The notes beneath the pieces are model-generated. The model had not been told where the DNA came from. It worked only from the letters and a program-made list of their open reading frames with translations, and searched no databases. From positions 482,945-546,944 of the forward strand of contig NZ_LT965928.1 of the NCBI RefSeq assembly GCF_900239935.1: a DNA stretch of 64,000 nt, written 5' to 3'. The DNA is from Pseudoalteromonas carrageenovora IAM 12662 (GTDB taxonomy: Bacteria; Pseudomonadota; Gammaproteobacteria; Enterobacterales; Alteromonadaceae). This document shows positions 26,505 to 35,882 of this stretch, piece by piece. Position 1 is the stretch's first letter. Every line of letters begins with the position of its first letter. A program made the position numbers and the translations under genes.

Positions 26505-27746
26505 ATGGTTGTTTTCTCGATTAATGGAAATTGGATTAATAATACAGTAGGGCCAAGTAATATAATTAGAAATGCCTATGATAGGACCAGTAAGTACCTT
26601 GAGCATAATGTTGATTTGAAAATTATTACTCTAGATTCATATTACAATGATACTCATGTGAGAGGAAGTGAGGCGCCTTCAATTGCTGTAGGTTCAAAGT
26701 TTTCCGATTTTAAGAGGAAAGTAAAAAGTTTTGTATCATATAAATCAAAATCAAGTTTACTCTTTTCTTTAATTACTGTGTTAAAAAAAATGATTTTTCC
26801 AGCATTTAAATTAGCGTATAAAATGAAGCGGGATAAGACATTACTGAAAACTCATAATATAGCAGTTGTCCATGATTGTTTTACAGCATATTTCTTAATG
26901 AAGCTTCATAGTAAAGAAAATTCAAAATCAAAATTTATTTTTATCTATCATAATGATGGCAATTTATGGTCCATGCTACTTGAGTCATACCCTAAATTAT
27001 CCATATTTAAAAGATATTTGGATTTAATAGAAAACTCTATTATTGCAAGGTGTGACGCTATCATTTTGCTTTCCAATTCTGCAAAAAGTAGGCTTGAATT
27101 TATTAAAGGAGATGCTGTTAATAATAAGTTGAAAGTTATTTATAACGGAATACCAGACTTTACTGATAAAGAATCTACTACAAACTATGATAATGATAGT
27201 GTTAATATTGTATGTGTTGGTACTCTTTGTCACAGAAAAGGGCAGGATAGGTGTTTGAATTTATTGTCTCTATTGCCTTTTAAGATGAGGGGGAAGATTA
27301 AATTACATTTTGTCGGGGATGGCAGCTTTCGGGAGGATTTGAAGACTCAATCATTGAACCTAAGCTTAAATGAACAAGTTTTTTTTCACGGTGCAAAAGA
27401 CGATGTTTATCCTTATGTCGCAGAAGCTGATGCCTATATTCTACTTAGTCGAAATGAAGGACTTCCTTTATCTATCATTGAAGCTATGAGTCTAGGGCTA
27501 CCGATTTTAGCCACTAAGGTTGGTGGAGTTGGTGAATTAGTTATTGATGGCTTCAATGGTTTTATATACGACGATGAAAATAGATCTGACTGTTTGCAAA
27601 GATTTTTATCTTTAAGTGAAGATGATCTTAATAAAATGAAATTAAACTCTAGGGCTTACTTCGAGGCTAATTTTACAGTGGATAAAATGATCGATAATGA
27701 ATGTAGACTATTTAAGGAAGTTTTTAGCTATGATGGCAGAAGTTAA
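26505..27746 (+). CDS. GT4-family glycosyltransferase
   Basis: GT-B glycosyltransferase of 413 residues. The C-terminal domain has IVCVGTLCHRKGQDRCLNLL (the beta-strand and Arg/Lys phosphate-contact region, about 243-262) and SRNEGLPLSIIEAMSLGLPI (about 311-330) with the E-x7-E pair. The N-terminal half is less conserved and lacks the GGxE loop, so its acceptor differs from those of the left locus. It lies 17 bp after the full-length wzx stop and overlaps the next gene by 17 bp. Codon use is markedly AT-rich. Confidence 0.85.
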   Translation: MVVFSINGNWINNTVGPSNIIRNAYDRTSKYLEHNVDLKIITLDSYYNDTHVRGSEAPSIAVGSKFSDFKRKVKSFVSYKSKSSLLFSLITVLKKMIFPAFKLAYKMKRDKTLLKTHNIAVVHDCFTAYFLMKLHSKENSKSKFIFIYHNDGNLWSMLLESYPKLSIFKRYLDLIENSIIARCDAIILLSNSAKSRLEFIKGDAVNNKLKVIYNGIPDFTDKESTTNYDNDSVNIVCVGTLCHRKGQDRCLNLLSLLPFKMRGKIKLHFVGDGSFREDLKTQSLNLSLNEQVFFHGAKDDVYPYVAEADAYILLSRNEGLPLSIIEAMSLGLPILATKVGGVGELVIDGFNGFIYDDENRSDCLQRFLSLSEDDLNKMKLNSRAYFEANFTVDKMIDNECRLFKEVFSYDGRS

Positions 27747-28755
27747 AAAAACTATAAAACGTTCAAAGCTTTTATCTTTTTTATTATTTAAAATTCAGGT
27801 GATGTTGAGGGGTTTTAAAAATATAGATACATCAGAAGTTGATTTATTTGATTATAAAAAGTTAGCAATGAATAATCGCTTTTGTCCTTTAGACCGAATT
27901 ATTGATAATAATTATTTTGGTATAAATTTTTGTTTAAGACGATTCTCAAAAAATAATCGTGAAATTTTATTATATATTGAACACGGCCTTTTTCTCGGTA
28001 GTTTAGTTAAAGAAGACTCAATTCATATAGGTAACGCTATAATTACTTTTAGCGATTATAGAGAAAAACAAATATCAGCAAAAACCAATAAAGATGTCCA
28101 CAAAATTGGCCCCTATATAGCCTATGCTGAAGAACTATATGATAAATCAAGTTTCCAAGTTCAGAAAAAAAAATTAGGAAAAACTTTATTAGTTTTTCCT
28201 AGCCACTCAACAAAAGCAGTTAGTATAAGTATTGATACTGTTCAATTTACTGAAGTTATTGAAGATACGAAAAAGAAAGGTGGCTTTCAATCTGTAGTCG
28301 TTTGTCTATTTTATATTGATATCCAGAATGGTTACGATAAGCCATATATTGAGAGCGGTTATAAAGTTTTCTGTGCTGGCCATCGTATGGATAAACTTTT
28401 TTTAGATAGATTAAAGACGGTTATATCACTTAGTGATTTTGTTTTGAGTAATGATGTTGGAACGCATGTTGGTTATGTCCATTACATGAAAAAACCTCAG
28501 GCTATTTATCCACAAAATATAGAAATATGTGCAAAGGATCAAACTGCTTACACTAGAGAAGTCAGTCAAAGAGATGATGTTGCTTGGTCTACATTTGAAG
28601 AAATAAAAGCGAGTATAATTTCTGATTATATATTCAATACTGACAGCTTTAATTACGAAGAGATAAAAGAATCTAAATTAACAGAATATATTTGGGGGTT
28701 CGAACACGTAAAAAATAAAAGGGAAATTAAGGCTGTAATAGATGATAATATATAA
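27730..28755 (+). CDS. Unrecognised polysaccharide-locus protein, GT-B-like
   Basis: Soluble protein of 341 residues that I cannot assign. A central stretch GKTLLVFPSHSTKAVSI (about 152-168) followed by SGYKVFCAGHRM and LSDFVLSNDVGTHVGYVHYMKKPQAIYP (near 225-280) looks like the two halves of a GT-B donor domain, in the manner of capsule-type or CDP-glycerol-like transferases. A short KTIKRSKLL basic start may bind membrane. Start 27730 is chosen by AAGGA at 27714; 27733 is possible. It sits between a GT4 gene and wzy, overlapping wzy by 14 bp. A role as the transferase that adds the nonulosonic acid is possible but unproven. Confidence 0.6.
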   Translation: MMAEVKKTIKRSKLLSFLLFKIQVMLRGFKNIDTSEVDLFDYKKLAMNNRFCPLDRIIDNNYFGINFCLRRFSKNNREILLYIEHGLFLGSLVKEDSIHIGNAIITFSDYREKQISAKTNKDVHKIGPYIAYAEELYDKSSFQVQKKKLGKTLLVFPSHSTKAVSISIDTVQFTEVIEDTKKKGGFQSVVVCLFYIDIQNGYDKPYIESGYKVFCAGHRMDKLFLDRLKTVISLSDFVLSNDVGTHVGYVHYMKKPQAIYPQNIEICAKDQTAYTREVSQRDDVAWSTFEEIKASIISDYIFNTDSFNYEEIKESKLTEYIWGFEHVKNKREIKAVIDDNI

Positions 28756-29779
28756 TGTAAGCTTAATATTATTTCTCACTATATCTTTTTTGGGTGTTAG
28801 TCAATCTAATGTAGCAAAGTATGTTGTGATCTTATACTTACTAATTGTTTTTTTTATTATTTTTGGTTTTAGGTGGTATGTTGGAAATGATTATGAAGGC
28901 TATTTAGGTTTACATAATAGTATACAGAATGGTATTCAATTACGGAATGAACCCTTATTTCAACTGTTCTTTTCTTTTTTTTCTGGTCCTAATGGTTCAG
29001 TGTATGCAATTGCATTCTTGACCACACTTTCATTCTCCATATATATAATTGCATGTCATAAATATTCATCGGTAGTATGGATTGTATACTTTTACTTTGT
29101 ATGCACTATGGTGCTTTTCTTTAATGACCAAATACGTCAGGCTACAGCATTATCAATTTTTATCTTTGCTTATAGGTATATTGAAAGTCGAAGTCTTCTT
29201 AAATTTTGCCTTTGCATGATTGTTGCTTTCATGTTTCATTATTACTCTTTAGTTTTATTTTTATCATATTTTTTTAAAGGTAGTATAATTAAAAAGAATT
29301 TTTATATTTATATACTTTTTGTATTAATTTTACTATATTTTTTAGGTTTTTTTAGAACTATACAAGATAGTCTGTTCTCTATTTTGCCGGTTTTCGTGTC
29401 TTCAATTTATGCAGGTAAAGATTATCTATTTGAGGTTCATAGGTCTTCTGGTTTAACAATTGTTGTTTGGGCTGTTCCATTTATGTTGTTGTGTGTACAA
29501 GAGCGTAACTCTCGAGATTTAGACCACCTAATTTTGTTATGTTTCATTGGCTTGTGTTCGAAAATAGTTTTTTTTGATTTTCATTTACTAAGTAGATTAT
29601 CAAATTATTATCTTTACTTATCACCATTATTATATGCAATTGCTTTATCCAGAAATTCTACAGGATATAAATATAAGGTTTTTTATGTTTTTTGGTTCTT
29701 TATCTATTTTCAATATCTTATTTACATAGAGGGAGGGTATCATGGAGGATTTCCCTATAAGAATTACCTTCTCCTTTAA
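28742..29779 (+). CDS. wzy: EpsG-family polymerase Wzy
   Basis: Polytopic membrane protein of 345 residues with roughly ten hydrophobic segments, of the EpsG/Wzy type. Typical points are the early FGFRWYVGNDYEGY, the NDQIRQATALSIFIFA motif (about 124-139) and the MFHYYSLVLF motif (about 165-174), equivalent to IRQ.. and ..iH.s in the family. It should polymerise the pseudaminic-acid-containing repeat. It overlaps the previous gene by 14 bp. Very low GC. Confidence 0.75.
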   Translation: MIIYNVSLILFLTISFLGVSQSNVAKYVVILYLLIVFFIIFGFRWYVGNDYEGYLGLHNSIQNGIQLRNEPLFQLFFSFFSGPNGSVYAIAFLTTLSFSIYIIACHKYSSVVWIVYFYFVCTMVLFFNDQIRQATALSIFIFAYRYIESRSLLKFCLCMIVAFMFHYYSLVLFLSYFFKGSIIKKNFYIYILFVLILLYFLGFFRTIQDSLFSILPVFVSSIYAGKDYLFEVHRSSGLTIVVWAVPFMLLCVQERNSRDLDHLILLCFIGLCSKIVFFDFHLLSRLSNYYLYLSPLLYAIALSRNSTGYKYKVFYVFWFFIYFQYLIYIEGGYHGGFPYKNYLLL

Positions 29780-29838
29780 TAATGTTAAAAAAAGTATATA
29801 ACTACAATTTTATTTATTCTTACAAACTAGGTGGGTAA

Positions 29839-31131
29839 ATGTCTTCAAATTACAATTTTCTAGAAAAAAAAATAGCGAGGATGTTATCTACATCTCCTTT
29901 TATTAAACAAAAAATAAAGAAGTTCTATTCTAATATTCAGTTTTATATTAATAAGAAAAAATATAATGTTAAAACAGTTGACCCTGTTTCTATAATAAAT
30001 AGTGAGGGAGCAGAAACTTTTTTTGGCTACTACGATAAAACACCTGATAATGGTCTTGGTTTAGTTCTTGTTTATAGTACAAAGGAATCAACAAAACTTA
30101 AACCTAAGGAAGTGGAGGAAATATTTTTGGATGTATATTCGCTTGAGAATAAAGAGTATATATTGCCAGAAAAAATAAATGTTAAAGCTTTTAATTGGCA
30201 ACAAGGAAGCCGAGCGCATTGGCTTGACTCTGATCACTTTATATTTAATGACTATTGTAGTTCAGCTGATGACTATCACTCATATATATATTCTCTTTCC
30301 GCTGGGCGGATTGTCAAAGAACTTAGTCATCCTGTCCAAGATTCATTTAAAAGTGACTATATTTTGTCCATTTCTTATAAGACTCTAGCAGTATTAAGAC
30401 CTGATTACGGATATTTTCGCCATTCTTCAAGTAAAGAAACAAACTTGGAGGATAACGATGGGATTTGGAAGTTAGATTTGGAGAGTAACAAATCTGAATT
30501 ACTCTTAACCATTAAAGATATTTGCAGTATGGATTTTTTAGGTGACTATCAAGATTATAAGCATAAGATTAACCATGTTATGATCTCACCTGACGGCTCC
30601 CAGTTTATCTTTATGCATAGATACTTTAATGCTAATGGAAAAAGAGTTGACCGTTTATTCTTATCTGATTCTAGAGGTAAATCAATTAGACTTATTTCAA
30701 ATTTTGGAATGGTAAGTCATTGTTATTGGTATGACTCTGATAACATACTCGCATACTTGAGATCTAAGGAAGGAAAGGATGCCTATTGGAAAATTGATAT
30801 TAATACTCTTACTTTTGTAGAGTTGAATGATGGAGTTTTTAGTCCCTTTGGTGATGGCCATCCTTCTGTTTCTAATAAAATGATAATAACAGACACTTAC
30901 CCAAATAAATCCAGAATGCAGTTGCTATTACTTACTTTTAAAGGAGTAAATTCGTATACTAAATTAGGCGAGTTTTATCACAGCTCTGATTTTTCAGGCG
31001 AAACAAGGTGTGATTTACACCCTCGCTTTTCATCATGTGGAAATTTAATATTTTTTGATACTGTTTACTCTGGCTCTAGAAGACTTTGTTATCTTGATAT
31101 TTCTAGAGAGCTTACTAAATATGAGTCCTAA
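29839..31131 (+). CDS. Predicted beta-propeller-like protein of polysaccharide locus
   Basis: Protein of 430 residues with no signal peptide. Repeated strand patterns with W/Y..D..H and short ISPDGSQFIFMHRY / PRFSSCGNLIFFDT motifs suggest a TolB-like or oligogalacturonide-lyase-like beta-propeller. Markers are FFGYYDKTPD near 66-75, GSRAHWLDSDHFIFNDY near 118-134, INHVMISPDGSQF near 244-256, and HCYWYDSDNILAYL. The start (KKIARMLSTSPFIKQKIKKFYS) is basic and helical. Such proteins occur in O-antigen/capsule clusters, often next to transferases, but their reaction is not established to my knowledge. Confidence 0.55.
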   Translation: MSSNYNFLEKKIARMLSTSPFIKQKIKKFYSNIQFYINKKKYNVKTVDPVSIINSEGAETFFGYYDKTPDNGLGLVLVYSTKESTKLKPKEVEEIFLDVYSLENKEYILPEKINVKAFNWQQGSRAHWLDSDHFIFNDYCSSADDYHSYIYSLSAGRIVKELSHPVQDSFKSDYILSISYKTLAVLRPDYGYFRHSSSKETNLEDNDGIWKLDLESNKSELLLTIKDICSMDFLGDYQDYKHKINHVMISPDGSQFIFMHRYFNANGKRVDRLFLSDSRGKSIRLISNFGMVSHCYWYDSDNILAYLRSKEGKDAYWKIDINTLTFVELNDGVFSPFGDGHPSVSNKMIITDTYPNKSRMQLLLLTFKGVNSYTKLGEFYHSSDFSGETRCDLHPRFSSCGNLIFFDTVYSGSRRLCYLDISRELTKYES

Positions 31132-31244
31132 GCTATCGGTTCTAACTAACCGAAATTATAGGTTTATCAATATTACGACCTGTATTTTTTATTTTTCGAA
31201 AGACTAATTTTTTAATATTTTACTTTTAATTTGAGACTCATATA

Positions 31245-32057
31245 GTGGCTAACTTTTCTGTTTTACTCAGCGTTTTTTATAAAGAAAAACCAGAACAATT
31301 AAAAAAATCATTGGAAAGTATATTTAATGAACAAATATTAAAGCCGAAACAAATTGTTTTAGTTAAAGATGGTCCTCTAGATGATAGTCTTGAGTTGGTT
31401 ATTGAGGATTTCTCTTTATCAACTATTTGTGAATTTACAATTGTAGAGCTTAAAGAAAATATCGGCTTAGCAAGCGCACTGAATCAAGGCCTAAAATATT
31501 GTCGTTATGAAATAGTGGCTAGGATGGATACCGATGATATTAGTTTACCGGAAAGGTTTAAATTGCAAATTGATTTTCTTAATGCTAATCCTGATATTTC
31601 AGTTCTGAGTGGTCAAATAGTTGAGTACTGTTCAGGTATGAAAAATATACTTGGAAGGCGCGTTGTTCCTACTAAACATGATGATATTTTTTTGATGTCA
31701 AAATATAGGAATCCAATAAGCCACCCCGCTACTGCCTTTCGAAAAAATGATGTGATTCAAGCCGGTGGGTATCCTAACCTTATGAACTCTCAGGATTGGG
31801 CGTTATGGTCTTTGATGTTAACAAAAGGCTACAAAATGGCTAATTTACGCTGTGACCTGCTATGGATGAGAACTGATTCAGATTTATTTAAGCGTAGAGG
31901 TTTTAAATATTATAAAAACGAACTTAAATTATTCAAATATCAGAAACTTATAGGGCATGTTAATAATAAACAATATTTAACTAATATCCTTTCAAAAGCG
32001 GTGCTTAGACTTTCACCAATTTTTGTAAAATCATTTCTTTACCGGAATTTCAGATAG
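31245..32057 (+). CDS. GT2-family glycosyltransferase
   Basis: GT-A fold inverting glycosyltransferase of 270 residues. The N-terminal strand is FSVLLSVFYKEKPEQLKKSLESI. The metal-binding D-x-D is the DTDD in VARMDTDDISLPERF (about 92-106), and NIGLASALNQGL is the usual nucleotide-base region. The second conserved acidic site is NSQDWALWSLM. The start is GTG 31245, because the next Met is too far in. It is the last transferase of the right locus, 113 bp after the propeller gene, with low GC like the others. Confidence 0.85.
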   Translation: MANFSVLLSVFYKEKPEQLKKSLESIFNEQILKPKQIVLVKDGPLDDSLELVIEDFSLSTICEFTIVELKENIGLASALNQGLKYCRYEIVARMDTDDISLPERFKLQIDFLNANPDISVLSGQIVEYCSGMKNILGRRVVPTKHDDIFLMSKYRNPISHPATAFRKNDVIQAGGYPNLMNSQDWALWSLMLTKGYKMANLRCDLLWMRTDSDLFKRRGFKYYKNELKLFKYQKLIGHVNNKQYLTNILSKAVLRLSPIFVKSFLYRNFR

Positions 32058-32186
32058 AGACCAAATACTCTTAATTAATAGTAGGATAAATAAACTATTG
32101 ATAATGATCTTTTAGGGGGAAATAAGTACGATATTGATAAATGTCTCCATACATGTTAAAGGTAAGCAACTCCAGACCGTGAGCAT

Positions 32187-32441
32187 TTGCATCATATCTG
32201 CCAACGGTTAGGTTGCTCGCCTACACAAACCCTTATTTTAATATGTTCTATCGCCGCTTTTTTTGCAGGTATTGGTGTAATAGGCGAGGTGTTTTTAATA
32301 CCTGAGTTTTTAATGTTTTACGGCTTTGTAATTTTGTTTACCGCGTATTTATTAGTACTCATTAATTACTGCACTGTAATGAACTTTTTTAGACGTAAAT
32401 TAGATTTACCAGAAAAAAAATATTCTACGTTGAGTAAGTAA
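32187..32441 (+). CDS. Small two-helix membrane protein, possibly a gene remnant
   Basis: An 84-codon frame starting at TTG 32187, with two hydrophobic segments (LILICSIAAFFAGIGVIGEVFLI and FLMFYGFVILFTAYLLVLI) and a basic tail. No ATG or clear ribosome-binding site exists, and the frame is open back to about 32066, so it may be the 3' end of a lost gene at the edge of the polysaccharide island. GC returns toward the chromosome average here. Function unknown. Confidence 0.4.
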   Translation: MHHICQRLGCSPTQTLILICSIAAFFAGIGVIGEVFLIPEFLMFYGFVILFTAYLLVLINYCTVMNFFRRKLDLPEKKYSTLSK

Positions 32442-32451
32442 GGTAGTTTTT

Positions 32452-32522
32452 GGCTGCGGGCTGCGGGCTGCGGGCTACGGGCTATACGGGCTATACGGGT
32501 TACGAGCTACGGATTACGGGCT
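32452..32522. repeat. Heptanucleotide tandem array, GGGCTRC type
   Basis: Degenerate 7-bp tandem units (GGGCTGC, GGGCTAC, plus variants with a TA insertion) after the small membrane ORF. It is part of the 499-bp space before cysD, which also holds a partial REP and a terminator. Confidence 0.75.
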
Positions 32523-32527
32523 CTTTG

Positions 32528-32579
32528 GCGTTATAAAAATGTAAGCTTCGCTTATTGCGTGAGCAAACTTAACGCCTAC
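32528..32579. repeat. Right part of a subfamily II REP palindrome
   Basis: Contains AAAAATGTAAGCTTCGCTTATT and the arm GCGTGAGCAAACTTAACGCCTAC in broken form; the left GTAGGCGTC arm is missing. It matches the 76-bp subfamily found around cysC and galU. Confidence 0.7.
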
Positions 32580-32625
32580 GTGGGCGTGAAAAGTTTTAAT
32601 GTATATACAGATTATTTTATTTTTT

Positions 32626-32657
32626 AAGGCGCGACTTTTTGTCGCGCCTTTTTTTGT
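32626..32657 (+). terminator. Strong rho-independent terminator before cysD
   Basis: AAGGCGCGAC (32626-32635) pairs perfectly with GTCGCGCCTT (32641-32650) around a TTTTT loop and is followed by a T-run. It ends transcription coming from the polysaccharide island and insulates cysDN. Confidence 0.85.
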
Positions 32658-32940
32658 TTTTATTTTGAGGCGGTTAAGTTTTAAGCTGAGTAGGGCTTGT
32701 AGTTAATTATTTATAAAAACGTAAAACTAGCTTTTTTAACTTAAGTAATAAGTTACTAATTTAAAAGGTTAAACACTTTAATTATTGTTTATAAACATTA
32801 CTAAACATAATTAAACAGGGTTTACTTGTGTAATATGGCCTAAGGCGTAGAAATTAGTACTTAGTAATGTATAGTACGCTAGTGAGGTCAATGAATATTT
32901 GGCTAAAATGGATTTTAACAAATTAGGATATGGCATTATT

Positions 32941-33849
32941 ATGCATGAAGAAAAGCTAACCCACCTAAAGGCTCTTGAGGCCGAATCTATTCATATTATG
33001 CGAGAAGTTGCTGCCGAGTTTGATAACCCTGTAATGCTTTACTCTGTAGGTAAAGATTCGTCGGTTTTATTACATTTAGCACGAAAAGCATTTTACCCTG
33101 GCAAAATCCCTTTTCCGCTAATGCATGTTGATACTAACTGGAAATTTAAAGAAATGATCCAGTTTAGAGATCAAATGGCCGAAAAATATGGCTTTGACTT
33201 AATTGTTCATAAAAATCCTGAAGGTATTGCTATGGGCATGAGCCCATTTGAACACGGCAGTGCAAAACATACCGATGTTATGAAAACTCAAGGTCTTAAG
33301 CAGGCGCTTGATATGAATAACTTTGACGCTGCATTTGGCGGTGCTCGCCGCGACGAAGAAAAGTCTCGTGCTAAAGAGCGTGTATATTCATTTCGTGATA
33401 AAAACCACCGTTGGGACCCTAAAAACCAACGCCCAGAACTATGGAATGTGTATAACAGCAAGGTAGATAAAGGCGAAAGCATTCGTGTGTTCCCGCTTAG
33501 TAACTGGACCGAGTTAGATATTTGGCAATACATTTACCTAGAAGGTATTGAAATTCCATCGCTGTATTTTGCAAAAGAGCGCCCTGTAGTTGAACGTGGC
33601 GGCACACTTATTATGGTTGACGACGAGCGCATGAAGCTGAGTGAGGGCGAGCAAGCTCAAAACAAAATGGTTCGCTTTAGAACACTTGGCTGCTACCCAC
33701 TAACTGGTGCCGTTGAATCTGTTGCTCAAACTCTCCCTGAAATTATTCAAGAAATGCTGCTTTGTACTACCTCTGAGCGCCAAGGCCGAGTGATCGATAA
33801 CGACTCAGCAGGCTCAATGGAAAAGAAAAAAATGGAAGGGTATTTTTAA
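32941..33849 (+). CDS. cysD: Sulfate adenylyltransferase subunit 2 (CysD)
   Basis: ATP-sulfurylase catalytic subunit, which forms adenosine 5'-phosphosulfate from ATP and sulfate together with CysN. The PP-loop is [18 protein letters not shown] and the [21 protein letters not shown] stretch is typical of CysD. Start 32941 ([19 protein letters not shown]) gives 302 residues, the length of E. coli CysD. The longer TTG-started frame from 32899 lacks support. A four-helix-bundle gene and a heptamer array separate it from cysN, unlike the usual compact cysDN. Confidence 0.93.
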   Translation: MHEEKLTHLKALEAESIHIMREVAAEFDNPVMLYSVGKDSSVLLHLARKAFYPGKIPFPLMHVDTNWKFKEMIQFRDQMAEKYGFDLIVHKNPEGIAMGMSPFEHGSAKHTDVMKTQGLKQALDMNNFDAAFGGARRDEEKSRAKERVYSFRDKNHRWDPKNQRPELWNVYNSKVDKGESIRVFPLSNWTELDIWQYIYLEGIEIPSLYFAKERPVVERGGTLIMVDDERMKLSEGEQAQNKMVRFRTLGCYPLTGAVESVAQTLPEIIQEMLLCTTSERQGRVIDNDSAGSMEKKKMEGYF

Positions 33850-33872
33850 AGCGCACAGCGCTTCGGGCCTCT

Positions 33873-33895
33873 AGCTATGAGCTACGAGCTTATAG
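33873..33895. repeat. Short heptamer run before the four-helix-bundle gene
   Basis: AGCTATG, AGCTACG and AGCTTAT follow one another at exact 7-bp spacing, 24 bp after the cysD stop and about 50 bp before the next ORF. They resemble the array downstream of that ORF. Confidence 0.55.
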
Positions 33896-33947
33896 ATGCA
33901 ACTATTAGCTCTAAGTAAGTAGTTAAAAGTAATCAATAAGGATACTT

Positions 33948-34295
33948 ATGAGATACGAAAATTTAGAGGTTTGGCAGCGTAGTTTTCGCCTAAGTATAAA
34001 AATTTATAAAACATTTGAGCAGCTAAAAGACTTTGGTCTAAAAGATCAAATGTGTAGAGCTAGTGTTTCTGTTCCTAGCAATATTGCAGAAGGCTTTGAA
34101 AGAGAGTCCGACAAAGAAAAGGCTCGCTTTTTAGTTATAGCAAAGGGCTCTTTAGGCGAATTAAAAACACAGTTAATGATTGCAACTGAACTAGCTTATA
34201 TTTCAAAAGAAGATAGCTTATTGATTATTAATGAATGTGAATTAATTGGAAAAATGCTAGGTAGCCTAATTAGAACACTTAAAAGTTGCTCGTAG
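33948..34295 (+). CDS. Four-helix-bundle protein (23S rRNA IVP-like, TIGR02436)
   Basis: Small helical protein of 115 residues. YENLEVWQRSFRLSIKIYK and the central SVSVPSNIAEGFERESDKEKARFLVIAKGSLGELKTQL are the diagnostic blocks of the family first found as intervening-sequence proteins in 23S rRNA genes and related to the Avd accessory of diversity-generating retroelements. Biochemical function is unsettled. It interrupts cysD-cysN, is bounded on both sides by 7-bp repeats, and its TAG stop falls in a GCTCGTA heptamer. A clear paralogue with the same arrangement lies at 45446-45799. No reverse transcriptase is present. Confidence 0.88.
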   Translation: MRYENLEVWQRSFRLSIKIYKTFEQLKDFGLKDQMCRASVSVPSNIAEGFERESDKEKARFLVIAKGSLGELKTQLMIATELAYISKEDSLLIINECELIGKMLGSLIRTLKSCS

Positions 34296-34386
34296 CCCGA
34301 AGCTCGCAACATAAATAAATTTAAGCACGTAGCACGTAGCACGTAGTACGTAGCTCGTAGCTCGTAGCTCGTCGCTCGTCGCTTAC
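34288..34386. repeat. Heptanucleotide array, GCTCGTA / GTAGCAC types
   Basis: Three units (GCTCGTA, GCCCGAA, GCTCGCA) start within the four-helix-bundle gene's stop region. After a short AT-rich break, about nine units of GTAGCAC/GTAGCTC/GTCGCTC run up to 20 bp before cysN. The array is in the cysN leader. Confidence 0.8.
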
Positions 34387-34405
34387 AGCTTAAAAAGGAC
34401 TTAAA

Positions 34406-35818
34406 ATGACTGAACAAGCTCAAACAAACTTACTAGCTACAGATATTGAAGCTTATTTAAAAGTACACGAAAACAAAGATATGCTGCGTATTTTAACGTG
34501 CGGCAGTGTTGATGATGGTAAATCTACTTTAATTGGCCGCTTGCTTTACGATAGTAAAATGATTTTTGAAGATCAGATGGCTGCAATTGAAAAAGATTCA
34601 AAACGTTTTAATACCACCGATAACGATTTTGACTTAGCGCTTTTAGTAGATGGCCTGCAATCTGAGCGTGAGCAGGGTATTACTATTGATGTTGCGTATC
34701 GTTATTTTGCAACTGATCAGCGTAAATTTATTATTGCCGATACACCAGGGCACGAGCAGTACACACGTAATATGGCAACGGGTGCCTCTACGTGTGATTT
34801 AGCTATTATTTTAATTGATGCTCGTCACGGTGTGCAGGTGCAAACGCGCCGCCATAGCTTTATTTGTTCTTTATTAGGTATTAAAAACGTTGTGGTAGCT
34901 ATTAATAAAATGGATGCGGTAGGTTACGAGCAATCGGTTTATCAAAACATTAAAAAAGACTACCGTGAGTTTGCACAAGATCTTAAATTTGATGATGTAC
35001 GCTTTGTACCAATTTCGGCATTACGTGGCGATAACGTTGTAAACGAAAGCGAAGCAATGAGCTGGTACCCGGGCTCTACACTAATGAAGCTATTAAATAC
35101 GGTACAAGTAAACCATGCTAAAAATGATGAGTTTAGGTTACAGGTACAATATGTTAACCGCCCTAATTTAAACTTTAGAGGTTTTAGCGGTACCGTAGCT
35201 GCCGGTGGTATTAGAGTAGGCGATACCGTAGCGTCTTTGCCTTCGGGTAAAGAGAGTAAAGTTAAATCTATAGTTACGTTTGATGGCGACCTTGAAAAAG
35301 CATCTGCGGGTATGGCTATTACATTAACCCTTGAAGATGAAATTGATGTAAGCCGTGGCGATATGTTGGTACGCCCACATCAAAAACCACATTCGGCTGA
35401 TAGCTTTGTAGCCGACGTTGTATGGATGACCGAACAAGCCTTAAACGTAGATCGCGAATACGAAATTAAAGTAGGTAGTAAGTCGGTGTATGGTTACGCT
35501 GAGGCAATTAACTACAAAGTTGATGTTAATACGTTAAAGCAACAAGATGCGTCGCAATTAAACTTAAACGAAATTGGAAATTGCCAATTTGCATTAACAG
35601 CGCCTGTGCAATTTGATGCTTACGATATAAATAAGCATACCGGTGCCTTTATTATTATTGACCGTTTAACAAACGTGACTGTGGGTGCTGGCATGATACG
35701 TAAACCATTGGATGGTGAAAATAGTAAACCTAAAAGTGAGCATTCTGCATTTGAAATTGAGTTTAATGCACTGGTTCGTAAGCATTACCCGCACTGGGAT
35801 GCAAAAGTAATACGTTAA
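34406..35818 (+). CDS. cysN: Sulfate adenylyltransferase subunit 1 (CysN), GTPase
   Basis: Regulatory GTPase subunit of ATP sulfurylase, 470 residues, in which GTP hydrolysis drives adenosine 5'-phosphosulfate formation. The EF-Tu-like motifs are all present: G1 [19 protein letters not shown]3 [18 protein letters not shown]4 NKMD, and the SALRGDNV region. Beta-barrel domains follow to the C-terminus. It has no fused CysC domain; CysC is separate at 38088. A ribosome-binding site (AAAAAGGAC) sits after a heptamer array that occupies most of its leader. A hairpin follows the stop. Confidence 0.94.
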   Translation: MTEQAQTNLLATDIEAYLKVHENKDMLRILTCGSVDDGKSTLIGRLLYDSKMIFEDQMAAIEKDSKRFNTTDNDFDLALLVDGLQSEREQGITIDVAYRYFATDQRKFIIADTPGHEQYTRNMATGASTCDLAIILIDARHGVQVQTRRHSFICSLLGIKNVVVAINKMDAVGYEQSVYQNIKKDYREFAQDLKFDDVRFVPISALRGDNVVNESEAMSWYPGSTLMKLLNTVQVNHAKNDEFRLQVQYVNRPNLNFRGFSGTVAAGGIRVGDTVASLPSGKESKVKSIVTFDGDLEKASAGMAITLTLEDEIDVSRGDMLVRPHQKPHSADSFVADVVWMTEQALNVDREYEIKVGSKSVYGYAEAINYKVDVNTLKQQDASQLNLNEIGNCQFALTAPVQFDAYDINKHTGAFIIIDRLTNVTVGAGMIRKPLDGENSKPKSEHSAFEIEFNALVRKHYPHWDAKVIR

Positions 35819-35831
35819 ATTACTTTATATA

Positions 35832-35859
35832 ACGGGCTTATATTAGCCCGTATTTTATT
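35832..35859 (+). terminator. Hairpin after cysN
   Basis: ACGGGCT (35832-35838) pairs with AGCCCGT (35845-35851) and is followed by ATTTTATT. A modest terminator, it may allow read-through into the permease gene 32 bp downstream. Confidence 0.55.
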
Positions 35860-35882
35860 AACTATGGATGGTTACTTAACTT

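Noticed and set aside
32899..32940. Longer CysD start at TTG 32899
   Set aside because: It adds 14 residues not expected in CysD; the 302-residue form from 32941 matches the usual length and N-terminus.
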